Shown here: positions 36,130-44,927 of the stretch, piece after piece | Layout: every line of letters begins with the position of its first letter | Numbering within the stretch: position 1 is the first letter of the stretch | Source of the DNA: Zooshikella harenae | GTDB taxonomy: Bacteria > Pseudomonadota > Gammaproteobacteria > Pseudomonadales > Zooshikellaceae | NCBI RefSeq assembly: GCF_018837975.1 | Contig: NZ_JAGSOY010000003.1 | Span: 143,704 to 207,703 of the forward strand | Length of the DNA stretch: 64,000 nt | Direction of reading: 5' to 3' | Made by a program: the position numbers and the translations under genes | The notes under the pieces: model-generated | The model's database searches: none | Seen by the model: only the letters and a program-made list of their open reading frames with translations | Told to the model about the DNA's origin: nothing

Positions 36130-37701
36130 ATGACTGCGCAAGTACAAATCAAGTCAGTCCAAAAAGAGGCTGCGAATGGTGAAAACAAGGAAGTATCGTC
36201 GCAGCCAGAGCTAACAAATCAAGAAGTTTCTTTTGAGGAAAAGCGTCTACCTTTTGCGTTTGCTAAAAAATATGGCGTACTTTTTCAAATGCAGGAAGAT
36301 GGTCATGTACGGGTGTTCCATAAAAAGGGCCTAACCCCCGTGATTGCCGCCGAGCTTAGGCGATATACTGCTTCCAGCATGAGTTATGAATTAGTTGATG
36401 AAGACCGTTTTGGTGAGTTGCTTTCTGTCAGTTACCAGAGTGATAGTGGCGCACTGCAAAATGTTGCGGGTATTGGCGATGACATGGACTTGGCCAGTTT
36501 GGCTGATCAGGTACCAGAGTCAGAGGATCTGCTTGAGCAAGCGGATGATGCCCCCATTATACGATTGATCAATGCTATTTTATCTGAAGGAATCAAAGAA
36601 GAAACATCAGATATTCATATTGAAACTTTTGAAAAGCACCTAGCAGTGCGTTTCAGGGTTGATGGTGTGTTGCAAGAAAAACTTCGACTGAAAAGACAGC
36701 TTGCGCCACTGTTGACTTCTCGTATCAAAGTCATGTCCAAATTGGACATTGCTGAAAAACGTGTGCCACAAGATGGACGAATTGCCTTACGGGTAGCGGG
36801 TAAAGAAGTAGATGTACGGGTATCTACATTGCCTTCTAACAGTGGTGAGCGAATTGTAATGCGTCTATTAGATAAGTCCGCTGGACGCTTAAACTTAACC
36901 CACCTGGGTATGTCTGCAGATGATATGCAGCTAATGAAAACTGTACTGTCGCGTCCTCATGGTATTATCCTTGTCACAGGACCTACTGGGTCTGGTAAAA
37001 CGACCTCTTTATATGCTTCGCTTTCAACACTTAATGATCAGACTCGCAATATCCTTACTGTAGAAGACCCTATTGAATATAACTTGGAAGGTATCGGTCA
37101 AACGCAAGTTAATACTAAAGTTGATATGACCTTTGCGCGAGGGTTGCGGGCTATTCTCCGACAAGACCCTGATGTGGTGATGGTGGGGGAGATTCGTGAT
37201 ACTGAAACGGCTGAGATTGCAGTTCAGGCCAGTTTAACAGGTCACCTTGTACTGTCCACTTTGCACACTAATAGTGCGGTTGGAGCTATTACTCGCTTAC
37301 AGGATATGGGGGTTGAACCTTTTCTGTTATCCTCAAGTTTGGTGGGTGTTGTTGCGCAACGGCTGGTTCGTCGATTATGTCAAAACTGCAAAGAGCCTTA
37401 TCGTCCTGATGAAGCTGAATGTTTGCGGCTGCATTTAAATGTTGATGTCCCTCCAGAAATATACCGAGCTAAAGGCTGTGCTGAGTGTAACTATACTGGC
37501 TATAAAGGCCGAAATGGGATTTATGAGATAATCCCTGTTGACAGCGAGGTGCGTCGGTTTATTCATAACCAGGCAGGAGAGCAGGAAATCATTGAATACA
37601 TTCGTATAAGCAGGCCTAGTATTCGAGAAGATGGGCGACGTAAAGTGTTGGCCGGATTGACAACACTGGAAGAAGTTTTAAGGGTAACACAAGAAGATTA
37701 A
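36130..37701 (+). CDS. gspE: Type II secretion ATPase GspE
   Basis: This 523-residue cytoplasmic hexameric ATPase powers pseudopilus assembly. Walker A is GPTGSGKT at residues 284-291, Walker B lies in [14 protein letters not shown], and the Asp and His boxes are present (SDIHIE near 160, [10 protein letters not shown]). A zinc-binding tetracysteine motif appears as CQNC...CAEC near 415-455. An acidic and polar N-terminal region of about 40 residues precedes the N1E domain. It heads gspE-M; gspF follows after 14 bases. Good GGGTGGGT site before ATG. Confidence 0.95.
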   Translation: MTAQVQIKSVQKEAANGENKEVSSQPELTNQEVSFEEKRLPFAFAKKYGVLFQMQEDGHVRVFHKKGLTPVIAAELRRYTASSMSYELVDEDRFGELLSVSYQSDSGALQNVAGIGDDMDLASLADQVPESEDLLEQADDAPIIRLINAILSEGIKEETSDIHIETFEKHLAVRFRVDGVLQEKLRLKRQLAPLLTSRIKVMSKLDIAEKRVPQDGRIALRVAGKEVDVRVSTLPSNSGERIVMRLLDKSAGRLNLTHLGMSADDMQLMKTVLSRPHGIILVTGPTGSGKTTSLYASLSTLNDQTRNILTVEDPIEYNLEGIGQTQVNTKVDMTFARGLRAILRQDPDVVMVGEIRDTETAEIAVQASLTGHLVLSTLHTNSAVGAITRLQDMGVEPFLLSSSLVGVVAQRLVRRLCQNCKEPYRPDEAECLRLHLNVDVPPEIYRAKGCAECNYTGYKGRNGIYEIIPVDSEVRRFIHNQAGEQEIIEYIRISRPSIREDGRRKVLAGLTTLEEVLRVTQED

Positions 37702-37715
37702 CATAAGGTTTAAGT

Positions 37716-38933
37716 GTGGCCGCTTACGAATATACAGCCCTGAATGCCAAGGGAAAACAAGAACATGGTACATTGGAAGCAGATAGTGCTCGACAGGTTC
37801 GACAGCTGCTTAGAGAAAAAAGATTAACACCACTGACTGTTGAAATTGCGTCGCAACAAGAACGTAAAGCGAAGAGTGGTGGAAGCTTGTTAGCAGGAGG
37901 AATTTCTACCTCAGCGCTCGCACTGCTTATTCGTCAATTAGCAACACTCATTCAAGCAGCATTACCCATTGAAGAGGCTCTACGGGCTGTTGCTGAGCAG
38001 CAGGAAAAACAACGTATTAAAAATGTTGTGCTTTCGGTTCGTTCCAAAGTGTTAGAAGGTTATACCTTAGCACAAAGCATGGAGTGCTTCCCTGGCGTGT
38101 TTCCTTCAATGTATTGTGCGACAGTTTCTGCAGGAGAACATGCAGGGTTTTTGGATAAGGTACTTAATCAACTGGCTGATTACTCAGAGTCTCGTCAGCA
38201 ATCTCAGCAAAAAATTAAAATGGCTTTAGTCTACCCAGCACTGTTAATTATAGCGTCGTTTGGGATTGTTGCGTTCTTATTAGGGTTTGTGGTTCCTGAT
38301 ATAGTTAAAGTCTTTATTGATAGTGGTCAGGAACTTCCTGCACTAACCACAATCTTGATATCATTGAGTGATGTCGTTAAGGACTTCTGGTATCTCATTG
38401 TGCTTGCCATCATTGGTTTTGTGGTGGGTACCCGTTACCTGTTAAGCAAGCCACCCATTAAGCTTCGTTTTCACCGTTTTATTTTACGGGTGCCATTGGT
38501 TGGTCGCTTGAATCGGCAGATGAATACTGCACGTTTCGCTAGTACGTTGAGTATTTTGACACGAAGTGGAGTGCCCTTAGTTGATGCGTTAAAAATTGCC
38601 ACAGAGGTGGTTTCTAACCTTTATATAAAACAGGCACTCAGTATTTTGCCTCAACAGGTGAGTGAAGGGGTGAGCTTAACAAAGGCGATGGAGCAGTCAG
38701 GTCACTTTTCTCCCATGATGCTGCATATGATTGCAAGTGGAGAGGCCAGTGGGGAACTTGATGATATGCTGGAGCGTACAGCGCGGAGTCAAGAAAATGA
38801 CTTGGAGAGCCGAATGGCCGTTATAGTTGGTTTATTTGAGCCGTTGACGCTGATGTTTATGGGTGGAATTGTATTGATCATTGTACTTGCAGTGTTATTG
38901 CCCATCCTTAACATGAACCAGCTTCTAGGTTAA
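37716..38933 (+). CDS. gspF: Type II secretion platform protein GspF
   Basis: This 405-residue inner-membrane protein has two GspF repeats with three transmembrane segments (around 170-190, 220-245 and 375-400). It starts MAAYEYTALNAKGKQEHGTLEADS, the standard N-terminus. It is the assembly platform contacted by GspE and GspL. Translation begins at GTG, with AAGG about 8 bases upstream. It is second in the gspE-M operon; length is normal. Confidence 0.95.
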   Translation: MAAYEYTALNAKGKQEHGTLEADSARQVRQLLREKRLTPLTVEIASQQERKAKSGGSLLAGGISTSALALLIRQLATLIQAALPIEEALRAVAEQQEKQRIKNVVLSVRSKVLEGYTLAQSMECFPGVFPSMYCATVSAGEHAGFLDKVLNQLADYSESRQQSQQKIKMALVYPALLIIASFGIVAFLLGFVVPDIVKVFIDSGQELPALTTILISLSDVVKDFWYLIVLAIIGFVVGTRYLLSKPPIKLRFHRFILRVPLVGRLNRQMNTARFASTLSILTRSGVPLVDALKIATEVVSNLYIKQALSILPQQVSEGVSLTKAMEQSGHFSPMMLHMIASGEASGELDDMLERTARSQENDLESRMAVIVGLFEPLTLMFMGGIVLIIVLAVLLPILNMNQLLG

Positions 38934-38960
38934 TACAACGAGAATGTAAGGAATGAAACT

Positions 38961-39401
38961 GTGAGAAGAAATGTTGCAAGGCCGAAGCAGTCAGGCTTTA
39001 CCCTTATTGAAATTATGGTTGTTGTGGTAATTCTGGGTATTTTGGGTGCGCTTGTTGTACCTAAAATAATGAGCCGTCCTGATCAAGCCAAAGTGACAGT
39101 TGCTCGTTCTGATATCGCAAGCATTAAAACAGCACTGGAAATGTATAAGCTTGACAACCATAACTATCCTAGCACTGACCAAGGTTTGGAGGCTCTCGTT
39201 AGTAAACCCAGTGGACAGCCTGAAGCGCGTAACTGGAATCCTGATGGTTATTTAGAAAAAATACCTGTTGATCCATGGGGACGTCCCTATCAGTTTCAGG
39301 CTCCAGGAAACCATGGCAAGTTTGATCTTTATTCTTTAGGTGCTGATGGTAAAAAAGGTGGTGAAGGTTTTGATACAGACATCACTAGCTGGGAAAGTTA
39401 A
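38961..39401 (+). CDS. gspG: Major pseudopilin GspG
   Basis: This 146-residue pseudopilin has a prepilin signal cleaved before FTLIEIMVVVVILGILGALV; the Gly-Phe junction and Glu5 are intact. The periplasmic part with PSTDQGLEALV and DPWGRPYQFQAPG fits the family, including the calcium-binding C-terminal region (FDLYSLGADGKKGGEG). GTG start with AAGGAA 7 bases upstream. Maturation needs a prepilin peptidase (GspO/PilD), which is not in this window. Confidence 0.95.
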   Translation: MRRNVARPKQSGFTLIEIMVVVVILGILGALVVPKIMSRPDQAKVTVARSDIASIKTALEMYKLDNHNYPSTDQGLEALVSKPSGQPEARNWNPDGYLEKIPVDPWGRPYQFQAPGNHGKFDLYSLGADGKKGGEGFDTDITSWES

Positions 39402-39404
39402 CGA

Positions 39405-39965
39405 ATGAAGTTAATGCCCTCCAAAAAGCCGTTGTCCAAAGGGTTTACACTTGTTGAAATATTAGTAGTCATTGTCATTATTGGTACATTAGTTGGTATA
39501 ACAGTGGTGAGCCCATTAATGAGTGATGGGGGGCAAAAAGCTTTACAAGACGAGTCCCGACGGTTACAGCAGCTGTTTCAATTAGCTGCTGACCATGCGC
39601 TGTTAAAAGGCGTTGAGCTTGGTTTTAAAAGTGATGGTCGTCGTTATGAGTGGTTTCAGTTTAATGAGGATGAAAATGCCTGGCAGCCTATGGAAGAAGG
39701 ACATTTTCAGCAGTATGAAATACCTGAAGGGCTGACTTTGGATGTAAAGCCTGAAGAGGATCCATTTCTAAACAGAAAATCAACCACGACTAAAGGCAAA
39801 TCTAAGCAAAAAAAAGATAAAGGGAAAGTAACTCCTGATATCGTTGTTTATAGTGACTCTCAGGTTACACCCTTTCGTATGACTCTCTCCGATGACAGTT
39901 CCAAAACACCTTATTATTTAGTCTCTGATGGTTTCAATGGCATTGAAGTTAAAACGGAAAAGTAG
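39405..39965 (+). CDS. gspH: Minor pseudopilin GspH
   Basis: This 186-residue pseudopilin has a cleavable prepilin signal (SKGFTLVEILVVIVIIGTLVG). It joins the I-J-K tip complex of the pseudopilus. The C-terminal half holds a Lys-rich low-complexity insertion (near residues 125-142, TTTKGKSKQKKDKGK) that I do not expect from the family. It starts 3 bases after gspG and overlaps the start of gspI by 38 bases. Confidence 0.9.
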   Translation: MKLMPSKKPLSKGFTLVEILVVIVIIGTLVGITVVSPLMSDGGQKALQDESRRLQQLFQLAADHALLKGVELGFKSDGRRYEWFQFNEDENAWQPMEEGHFQQYEIPEGLTLDVKPEEDPFLNRKSTTTKGKSKQKKDKGKVTPDIVVYSDSQVTPFRMTLSDDSSKTPYYLVSDGFNGIEVKTEK

Positions 39966-40335
39966 GGGATTTACGCTGCTGGAAGTTATGATCGCATTAG
40001 CGATTTTTGCTTCGGCTGCAGCTGTAGTTGCGATGTCAGGATCAACTGGGGTTAAGCAGGCAGCTTATCTTGAGGATAAGATCCTTGCTGGTTGGGTGGC
40101 TGAAAACTATCTAAACCAATTAAAACTTTCTCGTGAGTGGCCTGATACTGGAGAAAAGCAAACATCAGTACGCTTTGCTGAGCGAGACTGGCAAATCATA
40201 GCAGAGACAAAAACAACAGGTCAGGAAGGATTTCGACGCATTGAAATCGCAGTGATTCCTGATCAGGGTGGCAGTGTTAATAAGGAACGAAGTCTTTATC
40301 GCATGATTGGTTTCTTAAGGAAGCATAGCGAATGA
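39928..40335 (+). CDS. gspI: Minor pseudopilin GspI
   Basis: This 135-residue pseudopilin has the signal SRGFTLLEVMIALAIFASAAAV. GspI is the core on which the I-J-K tip complex forms. The start overlaps gspH by 38 bases; an in-frame Met three codons further in is also possible. The gene ends with a 4-base ATGA overlap into gspJ. Family length is about 120-135, so it is complete. Confidence 0.9.
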   Translation: MVSMALKLKRKSRGFTLLEVMIALAIFASAAAVVAMSGSTGVKQAAYLEDKILAGWVAENYLNQLKLSREWPDTGEKQTSVRFAERDWQIIAETKTTGQEGFRRIEIAVIPDQGGSVNKERSLYRMIGFLRKHSE

Positions 40336-41069
40336 CGACTTTGGTTGTAGCTAAAATAAAGAATATGACACGTAGTGATGGCTTTACTCTTTTAGAGTTG
40401 ATGATAGCCATTGCTATTTTTTCGATTATGAGTATGGCTGCATACTCACTGTTTCATACAACTGCACGAACGCAAGCTGTTACAGAAAAAAGCCTTAGCC
40501 GTCTTAATGAAGTGCAACGTGCTTTTTTGATTATGGAAAAAGATTTTTCGCAGCTGGCACCTCGTCCAATTAAAAGTGAATTAGGGGAGCCACTCCCTGC
40601 TTTTGTCGCTAATCAAGGAGGTTACTTAGTTGAATTTACCCGGCAGGGGTGGCGTAATCCTGCCCTGGCTAAACGTAGCGAGTTTCAACGAGTAGCTTAC
40701 ACGCTTGAAGATGACAAGCTAATTCGGCGGTTTTGGTTAGTATTGGACCGCGCACCGAATGCACCTTATAAGGAACAAGTCATTTTAACTGGAGTTAATG
40801 GCATTAGTTTTCGCTTTCTCAATCAAGAGCATAATTGGGTTGAAGACTGGGCTGTGGCAAATAATAATACTGGAGCCTCAAACCCCTTTGCAAATAATAA
40901 CGCTGATCCTAAAGAACTTGTGCCAGGTGGAGTTGAATTGTCTCTGGATGATCCTCGCTATGGCCGAATGGTGAGGTATTTTGTGGGTGTGAGTACGCCG
41001 AAACCGCAACAAAATAATCAGATTCCAAATGGAGGAGGTCAATCAGGCTTCTCTGGAGGAAGAGAATAA
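40332..41069 (+). CDS. gspJ: Minor pseudopilin GspJ
   Basis: This 245-residue pseudopilin has the signal DGFTLLELMIAIAIFSIMSMAAYS and the SEFQRVAYTLEDDKLIRRFWLVLDR core strand region. The C-terminus adds Asn- and Gly-rich stretches (ANNNTGASNPFANNN, and QQNNQIPNGGGQ) not typical of the family. It is part of the tip complex with GspI and GspK, and overlaps both neighbours at ATGA-type junctions, showing tight translational coupling. Confidence 0.92.
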   Translation: MTTLVVAKIKNMTRSDGFTLLELMIAIAIFSIMSMAAYSLFHTTARTQAVTEKSLSRLNEVQRAFLIMEKDFSQLAPRPIKSELGEPLPAFVANQGGYLVEFTRQGWRNPALAKRSEFQRVAYTLEDDKLIRRFWLVLDRAPNAPYKEQVILTGVNGISFRFLNQEHNWVEDWAVANNNTGASNPFANNNADPKELVPGGVELSLDDPRYGRMVRYFVGVSTPKPQQNNQIPNGGGQSGFSGGRE

Positions 41070-42250
41070 TGTTCAGTAAAAAGCGTATCCCTCTGCCTCC
41101 TAAGCGCCAGCGCGGTGTTGCACTAATTTTTGTGATGGTTATTTTTAGCCTAATCAGTGTGATGGTAGCAAAAGTAGTTACAGAACTTCATTTTCAGACT
41201 GATCGAACTTCTCACTTTTTAATGCGGAGTCAGGCTCGGGCCTATGCGTTGGCAGCAGAAGACTTGGTTGCTCAATTGCTGCTAGCTGATTTAGAAAAAG
41301 ATAAAAAAAGCCAGCCTGCTGGAACAAATAACCCCAACCCTACTCCTTCAGGGCCAAATACATCAGCAACCTCTTCCACGGTTGATCACTTAAAAGAACC
41401 TTGGAGTCTAATTGATCGATACTATCCTCTCGATGAAATTGAATCAGGCGTGATTGGCGAAAGTAAAGATAAAGACAAAATTAAAGAAGGTGATTACATT
41501 TATATTAATGTGATTGACTTGCAAGGCTATATCAATGTGAACTGGCTAGGCTCTGCAAATAAACAGTCTAATAACAATACAAATAATAATAGTACGTCAG
41601 GAAACACGAACCCTACACCTGGTAAGTCAAATAAATCAGGAGGGAAGGATTTATTCAATAATTTGATCACTAAACTGGGTCTTAAAGTGCCTTCTCCACA
41701 GATAACTGACTGGGTTGATGAAGATGATCAAACCACTCCTGGTGGTGGCTTTGAGGATAACGAATACTTGTTAAATGAGCTACCTTATCGAGCTGCAGAC
41801 AGGCCAATGAGGTCAATTTCTGAGTTAATGTTTCTTCCTAAAATGGATGCCAAGCTTTATAAGCAACTAGCACCGTATCTTGTGGCTTTACCTGCAGATA
41901 GTAAGTTAAACATTAATACTGCCCCCAAAGAAGTTTTGATGTCATTGTTGCCGAATATGCAGGAAGCTCAAGCGGAAGAAATTATTCGCCAGCGAGGTGA
42001 TAAAGGATTTGACTCAGTCAATAAGCTCACTTCATTGTCTATGTTTGCAGGGCAGGGAAATAAACTAAGTAGTGATGCACTCGTTGTTTCTAGTAACTAT
42101 TTTTTAGCCGTAATCACCGTTAAGTTTGCTGATGCACGTTATCATATGCTCAGCTATTACAAGCGGGCAGATAAACAAGTTGATATTATTGCCCGGGCAG
42201 AGGGCCGCTTGCCAGCACCTTTAATCCAAAATAAACCAAAAAAGACATAA
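41069..42250 (+). CDS. gspK: Minor pseudopilin GspK
   Basis: This 393-residue pseudopilin caps the pseudopilus. It has the N-terminal signal QRGVALIFVMVIFSLISVMVAK, with Gly-Val in place of Gly-Phe as is usual for GspK. A large alpha domain contains LKTGL-like motifs and INTAPKEVLMSLLPNM near 280. Two low-complexity insertions are rich in Asn, Pro, Ser and Thr (about 78-100 and 165-195). The gene overlaps the gspJ stop by one base. Complete by length. Confidence 0.93.
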   Translation: MFSKKRIPLPPKRQRGVALIFVMVIFSLISVMVAKVVTELHFQTDRTSHFLMRSQARAYALAAEDLVAQLLLADLEKDKKSQPAGTNNPNPTPSGPNTSATSSTVDHLKEPWSLIDRYYPLDEIESGVIGESKDKDKIKEGDYIYINVIDLQGYINVNWLGSANKQSNNNTNNNSTSGNTNPTPGKSNKSGGKDLFNNLITKLGLKVPSPQITDWVDEDDQTTPGGGFEDNEYLLNELPYRAADRPMRSISELMFLPKMDAKLYKQLAPYLVALPADSKLNINTAPKEVLMSLLPNMQEAQAEEIIRQRGDKGFDSVNKLTSLSMFAGQGNKLSSDALVVSSNYFLAVITVKFADARYHMLSYYKRADKQVDIIARAEGRLPAPLIQNKPKKT

Positions 42251-42268
42251 TTTAGGCTGTTAATTGGT

Positions 42269-43612
42269 ATGGAACATCACCTTTTTGTACGGATTTTATC
42301 TCTACCTAGTGAAGACCCTGCAGATATTGATACTGAGTGGTTGCTGTGTTCCAGTGAAGGTGAGGTTATCAGTGGTCCAGCTAAAGGAAGCTTGTTATCG
42401 GTTCAAGAAACGCTCACTGAAGAAAATGCTTTAGGTCAGGCCAAAACCGTGTTTATTTTACCAGGTGATCAGGCACTACTTGTTAAAGTACCTATCAGTG
42501 ATGCTCAGATGAAACATATAAAGCAAGCATTGCCTTATATGTTAGAAGATCACTTGGTAAACGATGTGGATGATATGCACATTGTCACAAATAGCCAAGT
42601 GCATGAAAAGATGCTCCCTGTTGCAGCCATTGCGCATGAGTCAATGAGTAAGCTGTTTGTCGCTATTTCTGATTTAGCACTGAATCCTTATCTCTGTATC
42701 TCTGAGGCTCAGTTAGTCAATACAACCTCTTCAGAGGTTATACAAGTAGTTGTTGAGGGTGATAAAGCCTTAATGGCGATTCCTGAAGAAAACTACTTTA
42801 GTGTAGATACCTCAATTCTTCCGATGACATTGCAAACTGTATTAGAAAACCCTGCTGAATATCGCATGATTGATGCAGAAGATGATCCGGCATTAGCGAT
42901 GTCTGTGGGCTTTACAAGGTTAAAAGTAACAGTAGCTAAACCTGTTACCTTAGAAATAAAGCGGCTATTAAAACAATTAGAGCAACAACTGCAGCCATAC
43001 CAAATTGAGCTAGAGTTTTCTGCTTTAAAGGGCGCTACTTTTCACTACTTATGCCGTAGTTTTTTGCAAAGTCAGAACCGTAATAAATTTATTAACTTAT
43101 TTCAAAGTCAATATGCTGTTAATGCAGACAGTAGTGCTGGGTTTGCGAAGTGGAAAAGTGTTATTTACTTGGCTGCGGGATGGGTTGTTGTTTCGTTGGG
43201 TCTGCATTTGGGGCAGGCAATATACTTTGGCCAGCAAAGTGAAGCCTTGCATCAACAAGCTGAAGAAATATTTCGCTCAATATACCCTAATGCACGAAAT
43301 GTTTTTGATCTTAAAGACAGTATGACGAGTCGGATGAAACAGAATGCTTCTGTGGGGGGAGAAGGGGCTTTTATTAAACTACTGGTTGATGTTTCATCTG
43401 TTACCCAGCAACTGGGAAGTCAGCAAATAAAACCTAAAAGTTTAGATTTTAATAGTTCTGGGAATTCTTTAATGCTTGAAGTGAATGCAAAGAACTATGA
43501 AGTGTTGGATGCTTATGTCAATCAATTAAAGCAGCGTGGTATGAGTGCCAAACTAGAAACAGCGAATCAAGAAAAAGAGACTGTTTTAGCACGTATTAAT
43601 ATTCAAGCTTAA
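42269..43612 (+). CDS. gspL: Type II secretion protein GspL
   Basis: This 447-residue protein has a cytoplasmic actin-like domain (about 1-285, with VFILPGDQALLVKVPI), a transmembrane helix (near 295-320, VIYLAAGWVVVSLGLHLGQAIYF) and a periplasmic ferredoxin-like domain. GspL couples the GspE ATPase to the platform. It follows gspK by 18 bases. Length and order are normal. Confidence 0.92.
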   Translation: MEHHLFVRILSLPSEDPADIDTEWLLCSSEGEVISGPAKGSLLSVQETLTEENALGQAKTVFILPGDQALLVKVPISDAQMKHIKQALPYMLEDHLVNDVDDMHIVTNSQVHEKMLPVAAIAHESMSKLFVAISDLALNPYLCISEAQLVNTTSSEVIQVVVEGDKALMAIPEENYFSVDTSILPMTLQTVLENPAEYRMIDAEDDPALAMSVGFTRLKVTVAKPVTLEIKRLLKQLEQQLQPYQIELEFSALKGATFHYLCRSFLQSQNRNKFINLFQSQYAVNADSSAGFAKWKSVIYLAAGWVVVSLGLHLGQAIYFGQQSEALHQQAEEIFRSIYPNARNVFDLKDSMTSRMKQNASVGGEGAFIKLLVDVSSVTQQLGSQQIKPKSLDFNSSGNSLMLEVNAKNYEVLDAYVNQLKQRGMSAKLETANQEKETVLARINIQA

Positions 43613-43628
43613 AAGGTAGATTGATAGC

Positions 43629-44117
43629 ATGGCATCACCTTTCGTGGAAAAAATAACTGCACAGATAAATGCAATGCCTGAACGAGATCGACGTGCTTTG
43701 TTGATTATGGTTGTTGCTGTCACTTTGACTGTTGTTTATATGTTAATTTGGGATCCTGTTATGCAGTGGTCTGAAGAGTCACGAAAGGAGTATCATTCAA
43801 ACATGGATACGCTGGCTTTTATTCAGGCAAATGAGCAGGCTGCAAGACAAAGTGCAAGTCAGGGGGGGCTGCAAGTCTCACAGGATAAACTTTCTGCTAT
43901 TGTAACTGGCGCAGCTAGACAGCAAGGTATTAAATTAAGCCGAGTGCAACCTTCTAATGAGGGGGTGACAGTATGGATGGATAAGGTTGCTTATCAGAAA
44001 CTGTTGGCTTGGGTCATTAACTTACATAACCAATATCATTTTACTATCGAGAAAATTAGAGTTGATGCTCAGGATGAGGCTGGAATGGTAAGGGCATATC
44101 TGAGTATAAGGTTGTAA
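43629..44117 (+). CDS. gspM: Type II secretion protein GspM
   Basis: This 162-residue bitopic membrane protein has one transmembrane helix (about 23-42, ALLIMVVAVTLTVVYMLIW) and a ferredoxin-like periplasmic part. It forms a complex with GspL and stabilises the platform. It ends the operon; no gspN follows, as in P. aeruginosa xcp. Confidence 0.9.
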   Translation: MASPFVEKITAQINAMPERDRRALLIMVVAVTLTVVYMLIWDPVMQWSEESRKEYHSNMDTLAFIQANEQAARQSASQGGLQVSQDKLSAIVTGAARQQGIKLSRVQPSNEGVTVWMDKVAYQKLLAWVINLHNQYHFTIEKIRVDAQDEAGMVRAYLSIRL

Positions 44118-44289
44118 AACTTAGTAGGTATCTGTTTTTTCCATCAAGTTGGCTTTCTTTATAGGAATGATTATACAATCACTGTTGTTTGTATGTAAGG
44201 CAATTGTTTTATAATGTTGGGTATTAATCTTGCTGCATTGTTTAGTGACTTTTCTTACCAATGTTGGTTGTATCGCAACATATAAACTA

Positions 44290-44317
44290 TTGACTCTGAA
44301 AAAAATACCAGTAGAAT
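44290..44317 (+). promoter_or_regulatory. Sigma-70 promoter of the tRNA-Val/tRNA-Asp unit
   Basis: TTGACT (44290-44295) and TAGAAT (44312-44317) are separated by 16 bases, a near-consensus sigma-70 promoter. A GC-rich discriminator (GCGCATC) follows, as for stringently controlled stable RNA genes. The tRNA begins at 44332. Confidence 0.75.
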
Positions 44318-44331
44318 GCGCATCACCTGTC

Positions 44332-44407
44332 GGGCAGGTAGCTCAGCTGGGAGAGCATCGCCCTTACAAGGCGAGGGTCGGGGGTTCGAACCCCTCCCTG
44401 CCCACCA
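44332..44407 (+). tRNA. tRNA-Val(UAC)
   Basis: A complete cloverleaf of 76 bases is visible. The acceptor GGGCAGG pairs with CCTGCCC. The anticodon stem TCGCC/GGCGA encloses loop CTTACAA with anticodon TAC. The T loop is TTCGAAC, and the CCA end is encoded. Confidence 0.95.
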
Positions 44408-44443
44408 CGTCAGGTAATAGAATGAGTGACAATATGAAATTGT

Positions 44444-44520
44444 GGAGCGGTAGTTCAGTTGGTTAGAATACCGGCCTGTCACGCCGGGGGTCGCGGGTTC
44501 GAGTCCCGTCCGCTCCGCCA
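44444..44520 (+). tRNA. tRNA-Asp(GUC)
   Basis: A 77-base cloverleaf is visible with acceptor GGAGCGG/CCGCTCC, anticodon loop CTGTCAC (anticodon GTC), T loop TTCGAGT and an encoded CCA end. It lies 36 bases after tRNA-Val and is probably cotranscribed with it. Confidence 0.95.
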
Positions 44521-44535
44521 TATCTTCAAGTACTC

Positions 44536-44575
44536 TGTGAGCTGACAAAGAGCTCACACATTTCAAGTTAATTTT
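44536..44575 (+). terminator. Possible terminator of the tRNA unit
   Basis: TGTGAGCT (44536-44543) and AGCTCACA (44551-44558) form an 8-bp stem with a 7-base loop, 15 bases after tRNA-Asp. T-rich sequence follows loosely (CATTTCAAGTTAATTTTC), so termination may be weak. Confidence 0.5.
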
Positions 44576-44813
44576 CTCTTCTGATAAATCTCTCAAACTT
44601 TAATTATCTAAGCTTCTTTCGTTAGGCTATTCTAAACAATGGCTTAATTATTGCCTTGCTTTATCTGCTTATTTCCATTTAGGGGTATTTATTACACCTT
44701 GAACTTGCGTTTTCCTTCATAGGGCTACTCATACTTGAGGGTGAAATGTAAAGCGTAGAACGTATTCCTAAAGAAAAGTCTTGAATTTTTTTTGCACTAA
44801 AAGAGGGCGCAGA

Positions 44814-44927
44814 ATGGAAGATTATGTTGAGGAATTGTTAGAGCAACAGCAGCAAACAGAAGACTGGTTTGAGCTAGCAGAGCAGCATGAAGCACCTGTT
44901 GATGACCCTTTGGATTATGAAGAGTGA
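44814..44927 (+). CDS. Small acidic protein, hypothetical (37 aa)
   Basis: A 37-codon frame starts ATG with AGAGGG six bases upstream. The product MEDYVEELLEQQQQTEDWFE continues with AEQHEAPVDDPLDYEE and is strongly acidic and amphipathic. Its last 13 bases overlap the end of the convergent AraC-family gene. The strong ribosome site and compact protein-like composition favour a real gene, but I recognise no family. Function unknown. Confidence 0.5.
   Translation: MEDYVEELLEQQQQTEDWFELAEQHEAPVDDPLDYEE

Noticed and set aside
44255..44596. A 113-codon minus-strand frame across the two tRNA genes
   Set aside because: It is antisense to both tRNAs, and its peptide shows the familiar tRNA-derived pattern (WAGRGSNPRPS). 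It is not a protein gene.
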